Of a stretch of DNA of 64,000 nt, positions 36,252 to 45,486 are shown one piece after another. The notes beneath the pieces are model-generated. The model was not told where the DNA came from. It ran no database searches and was given only the letters and a program-made list of their open reading frames with translations. Both the position numbers and the translations under genes were made by a program. The stretch's first letter is position 1. Every line of letters starts with the position of its first letter. Origin of the DNA: an uncultured Rhizobiaceae bacterium (GTDB lineage: Bacteria > Pseudomonadota > Alphaproteobacteria > Rhizobiales > Rhizobiaceae); NCBI GenBank assembly GCA_951813045.1, contig CATOTF010000002.1, positions 3,534,001 to 3,598,000 on the forward strand, in the 5' to 3' direction.

Positions 36252-37414
36252 CCGACCATCCTGGTTTCGCTGGCTTTTGCAATTTCTGCCAACACTTCCT
36301 CAGTGTGTTCGCCCAGCTTGGGTGGGACGCGACGAACGGTCATCGGCGCTGCACTGAGATGTACCGGAGAACCAATAACGTCAATTTCACCCAGGATTGG
36401 GTGGTTGATGGTCTGAAGCATTCCATTGATTTCAGTTTGTGGGTCAGCGAGCGCTTCCCCCAGAGATCGCACTGGAGCGCACAGCAGGTCCTGGGCTTCG
36501 AGACGTTCCAACCAATAAGCCGTAGAATTCTTGCTGATTTGAGCGCGGAAAGTTTCCTGCAAATAAGGTTTGTTTGCACGCTGACTTGCCAGGTCGGGAT
36601 ATGTTGGAGACAGGTCTGCAATTTCCAGCGCCGCACAAATATCGCACAGAGGGTTTTCTTTGAACGCACCAACGATAACCAACGCACCGTCCGTTGTATC
36701 AAACACTCCGGTAAGTGGCATCGCTGCCCAGTTGAGCACATCCCGGTGTTTCGACCACTGGGCGGCCTCCTGCATCTGCATGGCGATCATGCTGTCGTAC
36801 AATGAGACATTCACCTGCTGACCGGTTCCCGTTTTCTCTCTCATCAGCAGGGCGGCCATGATTCCCTGAACCATGTGCATTCCAGCCGAATAATCGCACA
36901 GCGTGGTAGGATAGATGGACTTGGGAATGGAAGGATCCTGGGTCTTTTCCATGACACCACTCATGGCCTGCGCCAAAACATCCTGACCACCCTTGTGGGC
37001 ATAGGGACCAGTCGGCCCATAACCGGTGCCAGAGGCACAAATGATACGAGGGTTGAGACTGGACAAGTCCGCATATCCCAGTCCGAGTCGATCCATCACG
37101 CCGGCGCGAAAATTATCCACCACCACGTCAGCCGTTTTTATCAGCTCCAAAACGGTCTTGCGGCCCTCGTCTGATTTTGTGTCAATTTCAACAGACCGTT
37201 TATTGCGGTTGAGCGAAACAAACACGGCATTGTTCATCGCTTCCTCGCTTGGCTCGCCGAAGAAGTTTCGCGACAGGTCCCCAGCATCGGGTCGCTCGAT
37301 TTTGATGACATCTGCACCAAAGTCACCCAGCATTTGGGTGGCACAAGGCCCCATCATAACCTGGGTAAAATCGATGACCCTCACTCCGCTGAGCGGCATG
37401 ATTGCTTCGGACAT
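36248..37414 (-). CDS. CaiB/BaiF family CoA transferase
   Basis: The 388-residue family III CoA transferase has the N-terminal LSGVRVIDFTQVMMGPCATQ and DFGADVIKIERPDAGDL. The catalytic Asp is in GGQDVLAQAMSGV near residue 166. Such enzymes activate a carboxylic acid by moving CoA from another thioester. It is coupled to the crotonase gene downstream and follows the FAD oxidoreductase gene by nine bases. The substrate is presumably a carboxylate imported by the ABC system upstream. Confidence 0.92.
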   Translation of the reverse strand: MSEAIMPLSGVRVIDFTQVMMGPCATQMLGDFGADVIKIERPDAGDLSRNFFGEPSEEAMNNAVFVSLNRNKRSVEIDTKSDEGRKTVLELIKTADVVVDNFRAGVMDRLGLGYADLSSLNPRIICASGTGYGPTGPYAHKGGQDVLAQAMSGVMEKTQDPSIPKSIYPTTLCDYSAGMHMVQGIMAALLMREKTGTGQQVNVSLYDSMIAMQMQEAAQWSKHRDVLNWAAMPLTGVFDTTDGALVIVGAFKENPLCDICAALEIADLSPTYPDLASQRANKPYLQETFRAQISKNSTAYWLERLEAQDLLCAPVRSLGEALADPQTEINGMLQTINHPILGEIDVIGSPVHLSAAPMTVRRVPPKLGEHTEEVLAEIAKASETRMVG

Positions 37415-37423
37415 TATTGGTTC

Positions 37424-38791
37424 CTATTCTGCGGCAACTGGTGATTCAATGAGAGCATTTGGTGATGGGGCGTCACCAGGATCAGCCCCCTGCGCACGCA
37501 TCTGTTTTTGAATGGCCTTGTGGTCAACATCCCGAAGAGCGATGTCACCCTGAAGAGCCAGCGACACAGCCACTCCAGCGGCTTCGCCCTGGGACATGCA
37601 GGGCGGTATTTCGCGCGACATTTTCTGGGCATCGCTGTCCACAGAGTAATGTCTTCCTGCAACGATCAAATTATCAATGCCCTTCGGCAGCAGTGAACGG
37701 TAAGGAGTGTAATAATCACGTCCACGACAAACCGTATCTTCGAAGTAACGGCGCGAGGTCACATCGTTTTTGGAAACCACATACTCGCCCTGCAACAATC
37801 GCGTTTGCCGGATCCCCATTTGTTCAGCAGCTCCGAGCATTCTTGCGTTTTCAAATCCAGGAATGTTCTCTCTCGCGAAAGCCAGCAAATTCATCATCCG
37901 CTCACGCCCCTCAAATTCAGCTGTCACCATGTCTTCGACGGACAAGCCGTCATAGCCAGGCATATGAGGACAGTTACACCAGACTATTCCGGGCAACGGT
38001 GTTTTTAGCCACCACATACCCCAAGCTCCTCCAATGGCCCGCCGCGCCTGGCGATCCAGTTTTTTGTATTCTTCAGGATTGGAATATTCGAACGCTTCGG
38101 CCTTATCGGTATCAACGTCACAAAGGCGAAACACGGTCGTTACAATAAACTGCCCGTCCGTGTAATCGGCCCCGGCAGCAACACCAACATCCAGATCGCC
38201 CGTGCCATCAATTACCATCTTGGCTCTGATTGCCTGACGGCCCAATTTGGTTTGAGAAATCACTCCGGTTATTTTGCCACCTTCCATCAGGACATCCGAG
38301 AACCACGAATGAGTTCGCAAGTTCACACCGGCATCCTTGACCATATCCAGACTGACCCGTTTCCAGGCATCCGGATCAAAGGCCACCGCATGAATTATTG
38401 GCTGTGGCATCATGGCTTTGTGAAAATCGATGCAGCCCCAACGGGACCATTTTTGCCACATCTCCCAATTGGTCTGGCAATCCTCACGCGGCGGATATAC
38501 CGCTGCATCCAGCTTTTCCAATCGTTCAACAAACTCATCCACCACACCGGTGGTGACAATTTCGTTGCCCTCATTGACCATATCATCAAGCACAAGCACC
38601 ATTCCACCAGAAGCCATGCCGCCAAGGTGGTGATAACGTTCCAGCAATGTGACCGAACATCCGTTGCGCGCGGCTGATACCGCGGCGCTGTGACCGGCCG
38701 GTCCAGCGCCAACAACAACAACATCACAATCAGCCACAACAGGAATTTTCTCGCTGTTCGACTGAACAAAATCTAGTTGGCGATCTGACAT
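37424..38791 (-). CDS. FAD-dependent oxidoreductase
   Basis: The 455-residue flavoprotein starts at the ATG at 38791, which has AAGGAGG five bases upstream; an open frame to 38872 would overlap the permease gene. The FAD-binding motif VVVGAGPAGHSAAVSAARNG and YHHLGGMASGGMVLV place it in the FAD_oxidored type of protein. The second FAD motif is DGTGDLDVGVAAGADY. It probably oxidises an imported ring or acid. The substrate is unknown. It leads the metabolic half of the LysR-associated run. Confidence 0.88.
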   Translation of the reverse strand: MSDRQLDFVQSNSEKIPVVADCDVVVVGAGPAGHSAAVSAARNGCSVTLLERYHHLGGMASGGMVLVLDDMVNEGNEIVTTGVVDEFVERLEKLDAAVYPPREDCQTNWEMWQKWSRWGCIDFHKAMMPQPIIHAVAFDPDAWKRVSLDMVKDAGVNLRTHSWFSDVLMEGGKITGVISQTKLGRQAIRAKMVIDGTGDLDVGVAAGADYTDGQFIVTTVFRLCDVDTDKAEAFEYSNPEEYKKLDRQARRAIGGAWGMWWLKTPLPGIVWCNCPHMPGYDGLSVEDMVTAEFEGRERMMNLLAFARENIPGFENARMLGAAEQMGIRQTRLLQGEYVVSKNDVTSRRYFEDTVCRGRDYYTPYRSLLPKGIDNLIVAGRHYSVDSDAQKMSREIPPCMSQGEAAGVAVSLALQGDIALRDVDHKAIQKQMRAQGADPGDAPSPNALIESPVAAE

Positions 38792-38843
38792 TTCGTCCTC
38801 CTTAGAATACGGGCACCTGCCCTTTTTATAGGATGCTGCGAAG

Positions 38844-39662
38844 TTACCAACGCACCACAAGCTTTTCGGCAATGCTCACCGCTGCAAACAGCAGAACCGA
38901 CAGCCCTGACGACATGAAAACGGTCGAATACAGTAGCGATGAGCGATAATTAAAGGTGCTGTCGATGATCAACGCACCAAGACCGAGATCTGCGCCAATC
39001 CACTCTCCGACGATGGCACCTATCACACAGGTGGTTGCGGCAATCTTTAGCGCGGAAAACAGAAACGGCAGCGACGATGGAAGTCGTATTTTCCAAAATA
39101 CTTCTGATTTCGACGCCGACAGAATTCGCGATAACTCCAACGCTTGCGGACTAACAGCCTGCAACCCCCGGACCATGTTCACTAGGGTGGGAAAGAAACA
39201 AATCAACGCAGCGATTATGACCTTCGCGGTCATTCCGGCCCCAAATATCAAAACCAGAATTGGGGCAATTGCGAGTATTGGGATCGTGTTAATAAAGACC
39301 GCGATCGGGAAGAATGCCCGTTCAACGGTTCTGCTGTGAACGAAGGCGACCGCAATCAATATTGCCGTAAGATTGCCTACGAAGAAGCCTGTCACACTTT
39401 CATAAAATGTTGGCCAGAAATTTCGCAGCAACAACGGAAATTCTTTAACAAACTCGGCAGCAACGTCGGACGGGGCAGGTGCAATATATTCAGGCACGCC
39501 AAATATCCGAACTCCGAACTGCCATACCAGAACAAGACCAATAGCCGTTCCTATTGGGATCAATATATCTGCCAATTTACCACTTACAGCGCTGGGCTCT
39601 GTGGTATCGGTCTCGGCGTCGGTATTGGAACCTTGTTCCAGAGCTGCTCCAATGTCGGACAT
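38844..39662 (-). CDS. ABC transporter permease (nitrate/sulfonate/riboflavin-precursor type)
   Basis: The 272-residue permease has the BPD_transp_1 pattern with the EAA-like cytoplasmic loop ELSRILSASKSEVFWKIRLPSSLPFLFSALK near residue 190. The ATG at 39662 follows GGAGG by seven bases and overlaps the ATPase stop (TGATG). It forms the membrane channel of the importer with the ATPase and receptor genes upstream. Confidence 0.9.
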   Translation of the reverse strand: MSDIGAALEQGSNTDAETDTTEPSAVSGKLADILIPIGTAIGLVLVWQFGVRIFGVPEYIAPAPSDVAAEFVKEFPLLLRNFWPTFYESVTGFFVGNLTAILIAVAFVHSRTVERAFFPIAVFINTIPILAIAPILVLIFGAGMTAKVIIAALICFFPTLVNMVRGLQAVSPQALELSRILSASKSEVFWKIRLPSSLPFLFSALKIAATTCVIGAIVGEWIGADLGLGALIIDSTFNYRSSLLYSTVFMSSGLSVLLFAAVSIAEKLVVRW

Positions 39663-40483
39663 CAGCATTCCTCCAGAAGTTCACGCAGCTCACCGCAATA
39701 TTTGTTGAATTTCGGAGTTTCCCGAACCCGGATTTCTCGCGGCTCGGGCAGATCAATATCGATTATTTTTTTGACCCGGCCAGGATGGGCTTGCAGCATA
39801 AGAATTTTCTGACCCAGAAAAACGGCTTCGGTAATTGAGTGTGTAACAAACAAAATTGTTGTTCCGGTTTCACGCCAGATATCCAAAATCTGCAGGTTTA
39901 GCCGATCACGTGTCATTTCATCAAGAGCGCCAAACGGCTCATCCATCAGGAGTAATTTAGGCTGGCAAACCAGCGCACGGGCAATTGCAACTCTTTGACG
40001 CATTCCTCCGGATAACTCGTGGGGAAGCGCATTCTCTCGCCCCTTGAGCCCTACCATTTCAAGCAGTTCCATTGGCGTTTTATCACCAACCGGTATTTTG
40101 ACGCCGCGCTTTCGGCCAATTTCCAGTGGCAGTTCCACATTACTCAATGCGGAACGCCAAGGAAGCAATGTTGCATCTTGGAATACGAACGCGAACTCCC
40201 TTGCAAGCCGAGCTTCTTCGGTTGATTTGCCAAATATTTTCAATGTACCTGAGGCCGCAGGTACCAGATCAGAAACCAAACGGAGCAGGGTGGATTTTCC
40301 GCAGCCCGAAGGCCCGAGAATTGTCCAGAATCCGCCGACATCAATATCCAGAGAAATATTAGAAATTGCCGTGAAGTTTCCAAACTTTACAGAAGCACCC
40401 ACCAGAGAGGCAGCGGCGGAATGGGTATCCACCGCTGTAATTTGAGCGTCGTACATCAGATTATCCGTGCTTCGGACGGACAT
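39662..40483 (-). CDS. ABC transporter ATP-binding protein (SsuB/TauB-like)
   Basis: The 273-residue ATPase has Walker A in ILGPSGCGKSTLLRL, the signature HELSGGMRQRVAIARAL, and Walker B in LLMDEPFGALDE, with the switch histidine in FVTHSITEAV. The arrangement is that of sulfonate, nitrate or aromatic precursor importers. The longest frame overlaps the receptor gene by 23 bases, and an ATG nine codons in is possible. Confidence 0.93.
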   Translation of the reverse strand: MSVRSTDNLMYDAQITAVDTHSAAASLVGASVKFGNFTAISNISLDIDVGGFWTILGPSGCGKSTLLRLVSDLVPAASGTLKIFGKSTEEARLAREFAFVFQDATLLPWRSALSNVELPLEIGRKRGVKIPVGDKTPMELLEMVGLKGRENALPHELSGGMRQRVAIARALVCQPKLLLMDEPFGALDEMTRDRLNLQILDIWRETGTTILFVTHSITEAVFLGQKILMLQAHPGRVKKIIDIDLPEPREIRVRETPKFNKYCGELRELLEEC

Positions 40484-41507
40484 CGGCAGTTGCGTTCAGT
40501 ATATCCAGCGTCATGATATCTTCAAGCTTCGGCGCGCCATTTTTGAACTGGCCAAGATTGTCATATGTGCTGATCTGCGCCTGCCAGTTGTCGGCAGTCA
40601 TCACACCCCAACCCTCCGCTTTGGTTTTCTCATTAAAGGAATACCCAAGCACAAGGCCGACGGCCTTCATCTCGTTTTCTTTTTTGAGATTTGGATAACG
40701 TTCCACCAGCGCATCTACGGCACCTTCCGGATTTTCCTGAGACCAACCCCAACCCCGGGAAATTGCCCGAATGGCTGCAGTCACTTTGTCACCGTGATCG
40801 GCCAACATGCTATCAGTGACATAATACGGGTTTGCATACAGTTGAATGCCGCTATCCCACAAAGTCATATCGACTCGCTTGTCGCCGAGCACAGACAGCG
40901 CTCCGACATTTGTTTTCCAACCGGTTGCAACGTCAACCTGGCCGGTCATCAGAGGAGACATGTCGCCGCCCATAACTGATACTTCAACCTGATCTTCAGA
41001 TATGCCGTTTTTCGCTAACATTGCTCGCAGCAATATACGTGCCGTTCCTTGTGTTGCGACCTTCTTGCCAATGAGATCTTTGGGAGTGCGTACGTTGCCT
41101 TTGTCACCCAGTGAGAAATAGGTGAATGGATGCTGCTGATATCCGGCGGCAACACACTTAATTGGTATGCCAGCTCCTCGCGCAAGCATCAGTGATGGAC
41201 TGGATGAGATAGAACCGAAGTTATTGCCGCCAGATGCAACAGAACCAATTCCGTCAACATTGGGTCCACCTGGAACAATCTCGAGATTCAAACCCTCTTC
41301 TTTGAAATATCCCAACTTGTCTGCAGCAACTTCACCCAAAATTCCGTTAGACGCCAACCAACCGAGTTGCATCCGAATTGTGAACGGATCCGCGCCCTGA
41401 GCTGGAATAATCGACATCAAAGTGCCCGCGCCAGCTATCCCCGCCGCCGCTCCAACACCTTTCAGCAGGTCTCTGCGGTTTGGATTAATCAAAAAATCCT
41501 TGTTCAT
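40461..41507 (-). CDS. ABC transporter substrate-binding protein (SsuA/THI5-like), Tat signal
   Basis: The 348-residue receptor has a twin-arginine leader (PNRRDLLKGVGAAAGIAGAG, cleavage after AQG). The mature part begins FTIRMQLGWLASNGILGEVAADKLGYF. The fold pattern is that of THI5/NMT1-like receptors for nitrate, sulfonates, or pyrimidine and aromatic precursors. It is the first gene of the leftward LysR-divergent run. The ligand is unknown. Confidence 0.9.
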   Translation of the reverse strand: MNKDFLINPNRRDLLKGVGAAAGIAGAGTLMSIIPAQGADPFTIRMQLGWLASNGILGEVAADKLGYFKEEGLNLEIVPGGPNVDGIGSVASGGNNFGSISSSPSLMLARGAGIPIKCVAAGYQQHPFTYFSLGDKGNVRTPKDLIGKKVATQGTARILLRAMLAKNGISEDQVEVSVMGGDMSPLMTGQVDVATGWKTNVGALSVLGDKRVDMTLWDSGIQLYANPYYVTDSMLADHGDKVTAAIRAISRGWGWSQENPEGAVDALVERYPNLKKENEMKAVGLVLGYSFNEKTKAEGWGVMTADNWQAQISTYDNLGQFKNGAPKLEDIMTLDILNATADVRPKHG

Positions 41508-41599
41508 TTATTTCACTCCCTAATTGCAAGTTTCAATCATATGACCCCGTGAGGCTACAATTCAGGTTGCGATACACATAGTGTCAATTTATGCTAACA

Positions 41600-41620
41600 G
41601 TGGTGCAATATTTGCACCAC
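41600..41620. promoter_or_regulatory. Perfect inverted repeat, likely LysR-type operator
   Basis: The arms GTGGTGCAA and TTGCACCAC are separated by TAT. The inner part (TGCAA-TAT-TTGCA) fits the T-N11-A rule of LysR-type boxes. It lies 28 bases before the LysR start and 92 before the divergent ABC receptor start, so it probably serves both promoters. Confidence 0.72.
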
Positions 41621-41648
41621 CAAAACCAACGCGTAGTCAATCAAATCA

Positions 41649-42554
41649 ATGCACAATAGTTTTCTCAAATACTTCGATGAAGTAGCCAAGCAAGGTTCAA
41701 TTCGCAAAGCTGCAAAGATACTCAATATTTCGTCCACGTCGGTAAACAGGAGTATTTTGGGCACGGAAAAACAATTGGGCGTCAAGCTGTTTCATCGAAA
41801 CTCAGAAGGCGTAAAGCTCACCAGCGCGGGAAAAATTGTATTGGAACATTGTCGCAAAACCCTTTTTGATTATGAACGGGTGAATCTTCTGGTTGAAGAC
41901 ATTCGCGATATGCGGACAGGGCATGTGGAGATAATGACCCTGGATTCCATCTCACTTGGTATCCTGCCAAAAATTTTGGTCGAGTTCACCGAAACCTATC
42001 TGCAAATTACTTTTTCGGTAACGACAGCCCAACCTGACGAGATAGTAAAATCAGTGGCGGAGGGAAGCACCGACATCGGAATATCGTTCGTGGACGACTC
42101 CCATCCGGGCGTCAGAAGTCTGACTGAAAAGTCAGCGCCGATTGGTGTGGTAATGCTACCAAACCACCCGTTGGCAGAACGAAACAGTTTAAGTGTTGAA
42201 GACCTGGCCGGTTTTCCAATGATCCGATCCATCGATGCTCGTGGTGGTCATTCGATAATTGATCAGGCTGTATCTGATATTGCGCCGATGCTATCGACCG
42301 CGATGTTTACCAATTCCCAACCGATGGCCAGGGAAATGATCTTGCGCGGTCGGGGGCTGGGCTTATATACAAAACTTGGGTTTTTGAATGAAATTGAGGC
42401 AAACCAGCTGCGCTATGTGCCACTGGAAGTATCTCACCTCAAGGCTCTTAAACTGGGAGTTATTGTTTCCAACCAGATAAATATGGCGCAAATTAAACAC
42501 CTGCTTTGTGATGAAATTGCAAAAGCGTTCAGTCTCATAAGATTGGATTCATAA
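41649..42554 (+). CDS. LysR family transcriptional regulator
   Basis: The 301-residue regulator has an N-terminal winged helix-turn-helix (FLKYFDEVAKQGSIRKAAKI, NRSILGTEKQLGVKLFHRNS, then LTSAGK). An effector domain follows from about residue 90 (VEIMTLDSISLGILPKILVE). It is transcribed divergently from the ABC importer and its catabolic genes, and a perfect inverted repeat lies between them. It likely activates that run in response to a pathway intermediate. Confidence 0.9.
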   Translation: MHNSFLKYFDEVAKQGSIRKAAKILNISSTSVNRSILGTEKQLGVKLFHRNSEGVKLTSAGKIVLEHCRKTLFDYERVNLLVEDIRDMRTGHVEIMTLDSISLGILPKILVEFTETYLQITFSVTTAQPDEIVKSVAEGSTDIGISFVDDSHPGVRSLTEKSAPIGVVMLPNHPLAERNSLSVEDLAGFPMIRSIDARGGHSIIDQAVSDIAPMLSTAMFTNSQPMAREMILRGRGLGLYTKLGFLNEIEANQLRYVPLEVSHLKALKLGVIVSNQINMAQIKHLLCDEIAKAFSLIRLDS

Positions 42555-42568
42555 ATGCGATACAACGA

Positions 42569-42586
42569 GTGTCGCAAAATCGACAC
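42569..42586. terminator. Possible terminator hairpin between convergent genes
   Basis: The arms GTGTCG and CGACAC flank a six-base loop, 15 bases after the LysR stop and before the converging 2-hydroxyacid dehydrogenase stop. No T-run follows, so support is modest. Confidence 0.35.
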
Positions 42587-42641
42587 GCGCACTTATCGGC
42601 GTAAGTTAAAGCGGGCTCAAACCGGACCTCTCCCTGGTCGG

Positions 42642-43571
42642 CTACTTTAAAACCCGTCGCACGTTCTGTGCCGCCACCTCGGCAATGCGACGGTTTGAAT
42701 CTTTTGTAACACCGGCCACATGCGGTGTCAGGATCAGATTATCGATCCCCTGAAACAGTGTGCCGACTTCGGGCGTGATTGGCTCCACGTCCAGTGTGTC
42801 CAGTGCCGCCCCGGCGATTTTCCCTGACCGTAAGGCGTCCGCGCAGGCCACCTCGTTGACAATACCGCCCCGCGCCGAATTTATCAGCACCGCATCGGGT
42901 TTCATCCGCCCAAACTGCCGCTCGTCGATCAAATCAATCGTATCCGGCAGTTTGGGGCAATGAAGTGAAATCACATCGGCTTGCGCCACCAGATCATCGA
43001 GGTCCACCCGATGCGCGTTGGACCAGGCGGGATGATCTTCCGGCATCATCGCGTCAAAAGCGATTACGTCCATGCCCATGCCGCTTGCCCGTCCTCCCAC
43101 GACCTGACCAATCGAACCAAAGCCGATAATACCCATTGTCCGACCGGCAATCTCACTCGAACCAGCAAATTTCGGCCGGTCCCATGCGCCATCTGCAACA
43201 TCGCCTGTCGCGTAGTAAGTCTGACCACGCAGCAAAATCATGGCCGTTGTGATGACATATTCCGCAACCGATACCGCATTGGCACCAATAGCCGGGCAGA
43301 CCTCGATACCGCGCGCCTTGCACGCATTGACATCGATGTTATCGAGCCCAACACCCATGCGCGCCACCACTTTCAAGTTTGGCGCGACCTCAAGAAGTTC
43401 TTCATCCACCTGCGTCGCATTACGCACCACAATCGCCCGGGCATTTGCGACTTGCGCCAGCAATTCATCGCGCTTGCCCCACAGGTCCGGATCCCAATGG
43501 GCGTCAAATTCTGCAATGAGGCCCTGGGCCACATCATTGTCCATAAATTCACTGATCAGTACATCCGCCAT
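42642..43571 (-). CDS. D-2-hydroxyacid dehydrogenase family protein
   Basis: The 309-residue product starts at the ATG at 43571, which has GGAGAG upstream; an in-frame start eight codons earlier is less likely. It has the NAD-binding motif MGIIGFGSIGQVVGGRA near residue 145 and the catalytic triad regions NSARGGIVNE (Arg), LDVEPITPE (Glu) and LTPHVAGVT (His). It resembles phosphoglycerate, hydroxypyruvate or other 2-hydroxyacid dehydrogenases. The operon position next to the LysR island suggests a role in the acid pathway, not serine biosynthesis. Confidence 0.9.
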   Translation of the reverse strand: MADVLISEFMDNDVAQGLIAEFDAHWDPDLWGKRDELLAQVANARAIVVRNATQVDEELLEVAPNLKVVARMGVGLDNIDVNACKARGIEVCPAIGANAVSVAEYVITTAMILLRGQTYYATGDVADGAWDRPKFAGSSEIAGRTMGIIGFGSIGQVVGGRASGMGMDVIAFDAMMPEDHPAWSNAHRVDLDDLVAQADVISLHCPKLPDTIDLIDERQFGRMKPDAVLINSARGGIVNEVACADALRSGKIAGAALDTLDVEPITPEVGTLFQGIDNLILTPHVAGVTKDSNRRIAEVAAQNVRRVLK

Positions 43572-43607
43572 AGTCCGGCTCTCCTTTAACCCCATAATTC
43601 AAATCTG

Positions 43608-44324
43608 CTACAGCAGTTCGCGTTCCTTATTATACGGGTGTTCCTTCCCGTAACCGTGGACAGCGCGATAGCCATCGTAGCTACGCTCCAAAAACTCCAT
43701 GACCACCCAGAAGGCGAGAAATGCAAACGGCAAGATGAAGACAACAATCGCCAGCGCCGGGAAAGGGTATTGCATCAGGCCTGAGCCAATCGCGCCCACG
43801 GCACAAAACAGGGTGAAATATCCCGCTGTCTTGTGATAGGCTTCAAAAATCCGCCGTCTTGTAGTGCGGCTGTAGTGGTCGCCTTGCCAGGTTTCCGGGT
43901 CGTCCGGATCGGCCTTGTTGTAATATTTCCCACCGTGCGTTCCGCGCAGCATTCCCGCGACGATCTGGATAACGGCCAGCACCACAGTCAGTATTCCAAG
44001 TGTGGCGTGAACCGTCCCGCTGTAACCACCACTGACCACAACGGCAACCACCGCCGCACAAAAAGTAATAAATACCGCCAGTGAAAGCCCGTATTTGTGG
44101 CTGCTGAACCACCACCATTCAATGTGCTTCACATGCACCTGGCGTTGCAATCCACGCATAGTTGGACGCGGCTTGCCAAAGCGGATGATGGTGATGAAGA
44201 GCGGGACCAGAATTAGCCAGATGCCCACCATAACAAGCGCATGATAATCCCAGTGAACGTCAATCGACCGGCCAAGAAAATCAAGGTACACCTCGTCTTT
44301 GATATGGGACATTTTTTCGGACAT
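43608..44324 (-). CDS. Cytochrome b561-domain membrane protein
   Basis: The 238-residue protein has about five hydrophobic segments and paired histidines suited to b-heme ligation: HWDYHALVMVGIWL, the VHATLGILTVVLAVIQIVAG segment and EAYHKTAGYFTLFCAVGAIG. This resembles eukaryotic-type cytochrome b561/ferric reductase domains found in bacteria, which carry electrons across the membrane. It is upstream of the hydroxyacid dehydrogenase gene on the same strand, 36 bases away, and divergent from the HIBADH-like gene. Confidence 0.72.
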   Translation of the reverse strand: MSEKMSHIKDEVYLDFLGRSIDVHWDYHALVMVGIWLILVPLFITIIRFGKPRPTMRGLQRQVHVKHIEWWWFSSHKYGLSLAVFITFCAAVVAVVVSGGYSGTVHATLGILTVVLAVIQIVAGMLRGTHGGKYYNKADPDDPETWQGDHYSRTTRRRIFEAYHKTAGYFTLFCAVGAIGSGLMQYPFPALAIVVFILPFAFLAFWVVMEFLERSYDGYRAVHGYGKEHPYNKERELL

Positions 44325-44387
44325 TAGGGACTCCGTATCTGTCGTCTATGCGTGCTTATACTCGTGACCACTCACGGTTCTGGATTC

Positions 44388-44404
44388 AACGACAACTTGT
44401 CGTT
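44388..44404. promoter_or_regulatory. Perfect inverted repeat in a divergent promoter region
   Basis: AACGACAACTTGTCGTT pairs eight bases on each side of a central C. It lies 63 bases upstream of the cytochrome b start and 183 before the HIBADH-like start. It is a candidate operator of an unlinked regulator, since no regulator gene is adjacent. Confidence 0.5.
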
Positions 44405-44586
44405 AAACTATTGATATTTGGAAAGCCCTGCAACAGGAAGGAGCCACAAAGAGCTCTATTTTCAAGCCGGGAAACAGCATTTGTGGACCTGTTAATTAGG
44501 CTGCTTGGGGAACTCTAAATCCTGTACCGTTCCTCTCATCATTTTTAGGTCGCAACAAACGGATATCACAACAAAAGGAATCTTCA

Positions 44587-45462
44587 ATGACCAAAACCGT
44601 CGGCATCATTGGTCTGGGCAATATGGGTCGTGGCATTGCTAAAAACATTGCCAAAACGGGCCACAATCTTTTGGTTTGGGATGTGGCCGAACCAGCACGC
44701 GCACCCTTTGCCCGGACCGCAACTGTCGCGCCTCCAGCCGAGATGGCAGCCAAAGCGGATGTCGTGATCTTCGTCGTCCCCGGCTCCGAGCAGATAGACG
44801 AAACCCTCGACGAGATATTGGAAAACGCATCGGAGAACCTCATCATTTGGGATTTCACCACCTCCGACCCGGTCTACACCAAACGGCTTGCCGCCCGCGC
44901 CGCTGCCGCCGGTGTCCCCTACATGGACGCGGGCATGACCGGCGGCGGGGCAAAGGGTGCGGACGAGGGCACGATGACGTTGATGATCGGTGGCGATGTT
45001 GACGCCTTGGAGCGCTCGCGGTCAGTCCTTGATGCCTGTGCCGGGAAGCTCATCCATCTCGGCCCCTCCGGTGCTGGTCACACGATGAAAGTTGTCCACA
45101 ACCTGATCACCCATACGAACTTTCTGGCCTGTTCCGAAGCAGGTCGCCTCGCCGAAGCCGCCGGGATTGACCTCGCCGACATGATTAAAGTGTTCAACGC
45201 AGGTAACGCCCGCAGCTTCATCTCGGAACGCCGTTTTCCAGATCACATACTTTCTGAAACCTGGGACGGCCGCTCACGAATTTTCAACCTCCGTAAAGAT
45301 GTCGGTATGGCGGTAGCGCTATCGGAAGAGCTTGGTAGCCCCATGCGAATAGGTCATCAGACGCTAGCCTGGATCGAAGCTGCAATCGATGCGGGAATGG
45401 AAGACGAAGACTTCACCCGCCTGTATCCGTCATTGGACAAGCTTGTTACCGAGCACCAATAA
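44587..45462 (+). CDS. 3-hydroxyisobutyrate dehydrogenase-family oxidoreductase
   Basis: The 291-residue beta-hydroxyacid dehydrogenase has GLGNMGRGIAKNI near residue 10, the substrate loop DAGMTGGGAKGADEGTMTLMIG near residue 118, and the catalytic lysine in GHTMKVVHN near residue 170. An AAAAGGAAT box precedes the ATG. It is the second HIBADH-like gene in the window and is separate from the one at 13 kb. It may reduce a semialdehyde formed by either island. Confidence 0.9.
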   Translation: MTKTVGIIGLGNMGRGIAKNIAKTGHNLLVWDVAEPARAPFARTATVAPPAEMAAKADVVIFVVPGSEQIDETLDEILENASENLIIWDFTTSDPVYTKRLAARAAAAGVPYMDAGMTGGGAKGADEGTMTLMIGGDVDALERSRSVLDACAGKLIHLGPSGAGHTMKVVHNLITHTNFLACSEAGRLAEAAGIDLADMIKVFNAGNARSFISERRFPDHILSETWDGRSRIFNLRKDVGMAVALSEELGSPMRIGHQTLAWIEAAIDAGMEDEDFTRLYPSLDKLVTEHQ

Positions 45463-45486
45463 TATGATTTGATCTTCTCGGCCCGA

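Noticed and set aside
38792-38872. Longer N-terminus for the FAD oxidoreductase
   Set aside because: It would overlap the permease gene, and AAGGAGG precedes the ATG at 38791.
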